Source: Heyndrickxia shackletonii (GTDB taxonomy: Bacteria; Bacillota; Bacilli; Bacillales; Bacillaceae_C). Taken from it: a DNA stretch of 64,000 nucleotides. The stretch spans positions 401,734-465,733 of the forward strand of contig NZ_LJJC01000004.1 in assembly GCF_001420715.1 (NCBI RefSeq). Direction: 5' to 3'. The notes beneath the pieces are model-generated. The model was not told the DNA's origin. It saw nothing but the letters and a program-made list of their open reading frames with translations, and did not search any database. The translations under genes and the position numbers were made by a program. How positions within the stretch are numbered: position 1 is the stretch's first letter; every line of letters begins with the position of its first letter. This document shows, in pieces, positions 63,500 through 64,000 of this stretch.

Positions 63500-63949
63500 A
63501 TGAATAACAATTTTATGAGAAAGGTTAAAAATTTTTTAGCCTTTTTATTAATTGCAAGTATCCTTACCTTTGGTTCATATCTTATTGTGTACAAAGTTTC
63601 ATTTTTACCAAATGGATATGATATTGAAAAAGTGCAAAAAGATAATGTTTCGCTAAAATCATTCAATTTGTTAGGGATTGAAAAAAATGTAAAAACTCTA
63701 TCCTTTTCTGGAGATGATACTTGGTATATTGATGAAATTGATTTTGAAGTAAAAAAACAAAAAACTTTTTTATGGCTATTATTTTCATCAATTACTATCT
63801 CAACATTTTTGTTAATTTATAAGCTTCGTAACGGCTTGACATTATGGAAAGCAATCTTTGAAAGTAATTTTTTTGCTGCTCTGATACCATTAACTACTGT
63901 AATTTTCTCGTTGCATAGAATACAAATGATACTGGATTTATCTTCCTAA
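63500..63949 (+). CDS. Hypothetical membrane protein
   Basis: 149 residues from ATG 63500 (CAGGTG 9 nt upstream; in-frame GTG 63488 is part of that site). One N-terminal helix (FLAFLLIASILTFGSYLIVY), an outside domain of ~50 residues, then two C-terminal helices (LLFSSITISTFLLIYKL; FFAALIPLTTVIFSLH). No family recognised. Nothing is supported from 63950 to the window end. Confidence 0.6.
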   Translation: MNNNFMRKVKNFLAFLLIASILTFGSYLIVYKVSFLPNGYDIEKVQKDNVSLKSFNLLGIEKNVKTLSFSGDDTWYIDEIDFEVKKQKTFLWLLFSSITISTFLLIYKLRNGLTLWKAIFESNFFAALIPLTTVIFSLHRIQMILDLSS

Positions 63950-64000
63950 TTATCCAGCTAAAGGGTGCCGTAGTTAAATAAGCCTTTCTATTTGATCATT

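Overview
The window looks like chromosomal DNA of an endospore-forming member of the Bacillaceae (Bacillus in the broad sense). Evidence: AT-rich sequence with strong AGGAGG-type ribosome binding sites and TTG/GTG starts; a citR-citA divergent pair; a CwlO endopeptidase; a GerPA/GerPF-type spore protein; a Spo0E-like protein; Spo0A-box-like (TGTCGAA) and WalR-box sequences; and small Bacillus families (YvrJ, DUF1659, DUF2922, DUF3934, YkoP). No species is claimed. No prophage, CRISPR array, rRNA operon or replication origin was seen.

Layout. 1-12.4 kb: a tandem repeat, a NERD nuclease-like protein, a C45 acyltransferase-like enzyme, a GNAT, a Spo0E-like two-domain protein, citR/citA, a VanY-type carboxypeptidase lipoprotein, a 52-bp tandem repeat, an ArsR-MFS pair sharing an operator-like palindrome, a YcgL nucleotidyltransferase, and an XRE regulator beside an unknown gene. 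12.4-22 kb: two very small membrane proteins, cwlO, a ykoP-like gene and a complete galKETM-galR operon. 22-28 kb: a CUT1 sugar ABC importer (binding protein and two permeases, no ATPase), an RpiR regulator, a lysozyme-like protein with a perfect WalR box, and an M20 amidohydrolase. 29.6-36.9 kb: a GntR regulator and two operons encoding a GH4 phospho-beta-glucosidase, a ChbG/YdjC deacetylase and a lactose/cellobiose-family PTS (IIC, IIB, IIA) with three small accessory proteins; gene content matches the chitobiose (chb) pathway. 37-46 kb: a spore protein, an LCP ligase, a DUF1002 protein and an oppABCDF oligopeptide importer. 46-54 kb: a SRAP DNA-repair protein, VanZ, a three-gene DUF6230/DUF6114 exported/membrane operon divergent from a GAF-LuxR regulator, a DUF1659-DUF2922-YvrJ cluster, an APH-fold kinase and a diguanylate cyclase. 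54-64 kb: an N-acetylglucosamine-type PTS EIICBA, tRNA-Ser(CGA), cshA, an intact class C group II intron between cspD and its terminator, and small membrane proteins.

How the parts fit. Much of the window is carbohydrate uptake: galactose (gal operon), a CUT1 sugar, beta-linked disaccharides (probably chitobiose) and GlcNAc (nagE-like). The GntR operons share an exact 21-bp sequence overlapping matched sigma-A promoters, with cre-like CcpA sites nearby, so local repression plus catabolite repression is the simplest model. A second theme is the cell envelope and sporulation: cwlO, a VanY-type carboxypeptidase, a lysozyme-like protein, an LCP ligase, a GerPA-type protein and a Spo0E-like protein.

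The signals most worth following are: the recurring 22-bp palindrome followed 76-77 bp later by TGTCGAA at three loci; the DUF6230/DUF6114 operon with its divergent regulator; the two-promoter chitobiose-type regulon with uncharacterised small genes; the group II intron that separates cspD from its terminator; a promoter-terminator unit with no gene (candidate small RNA); a dispersed ~130-150 bp repeat with inverted ends; and several overlooked genes under 50 codons.
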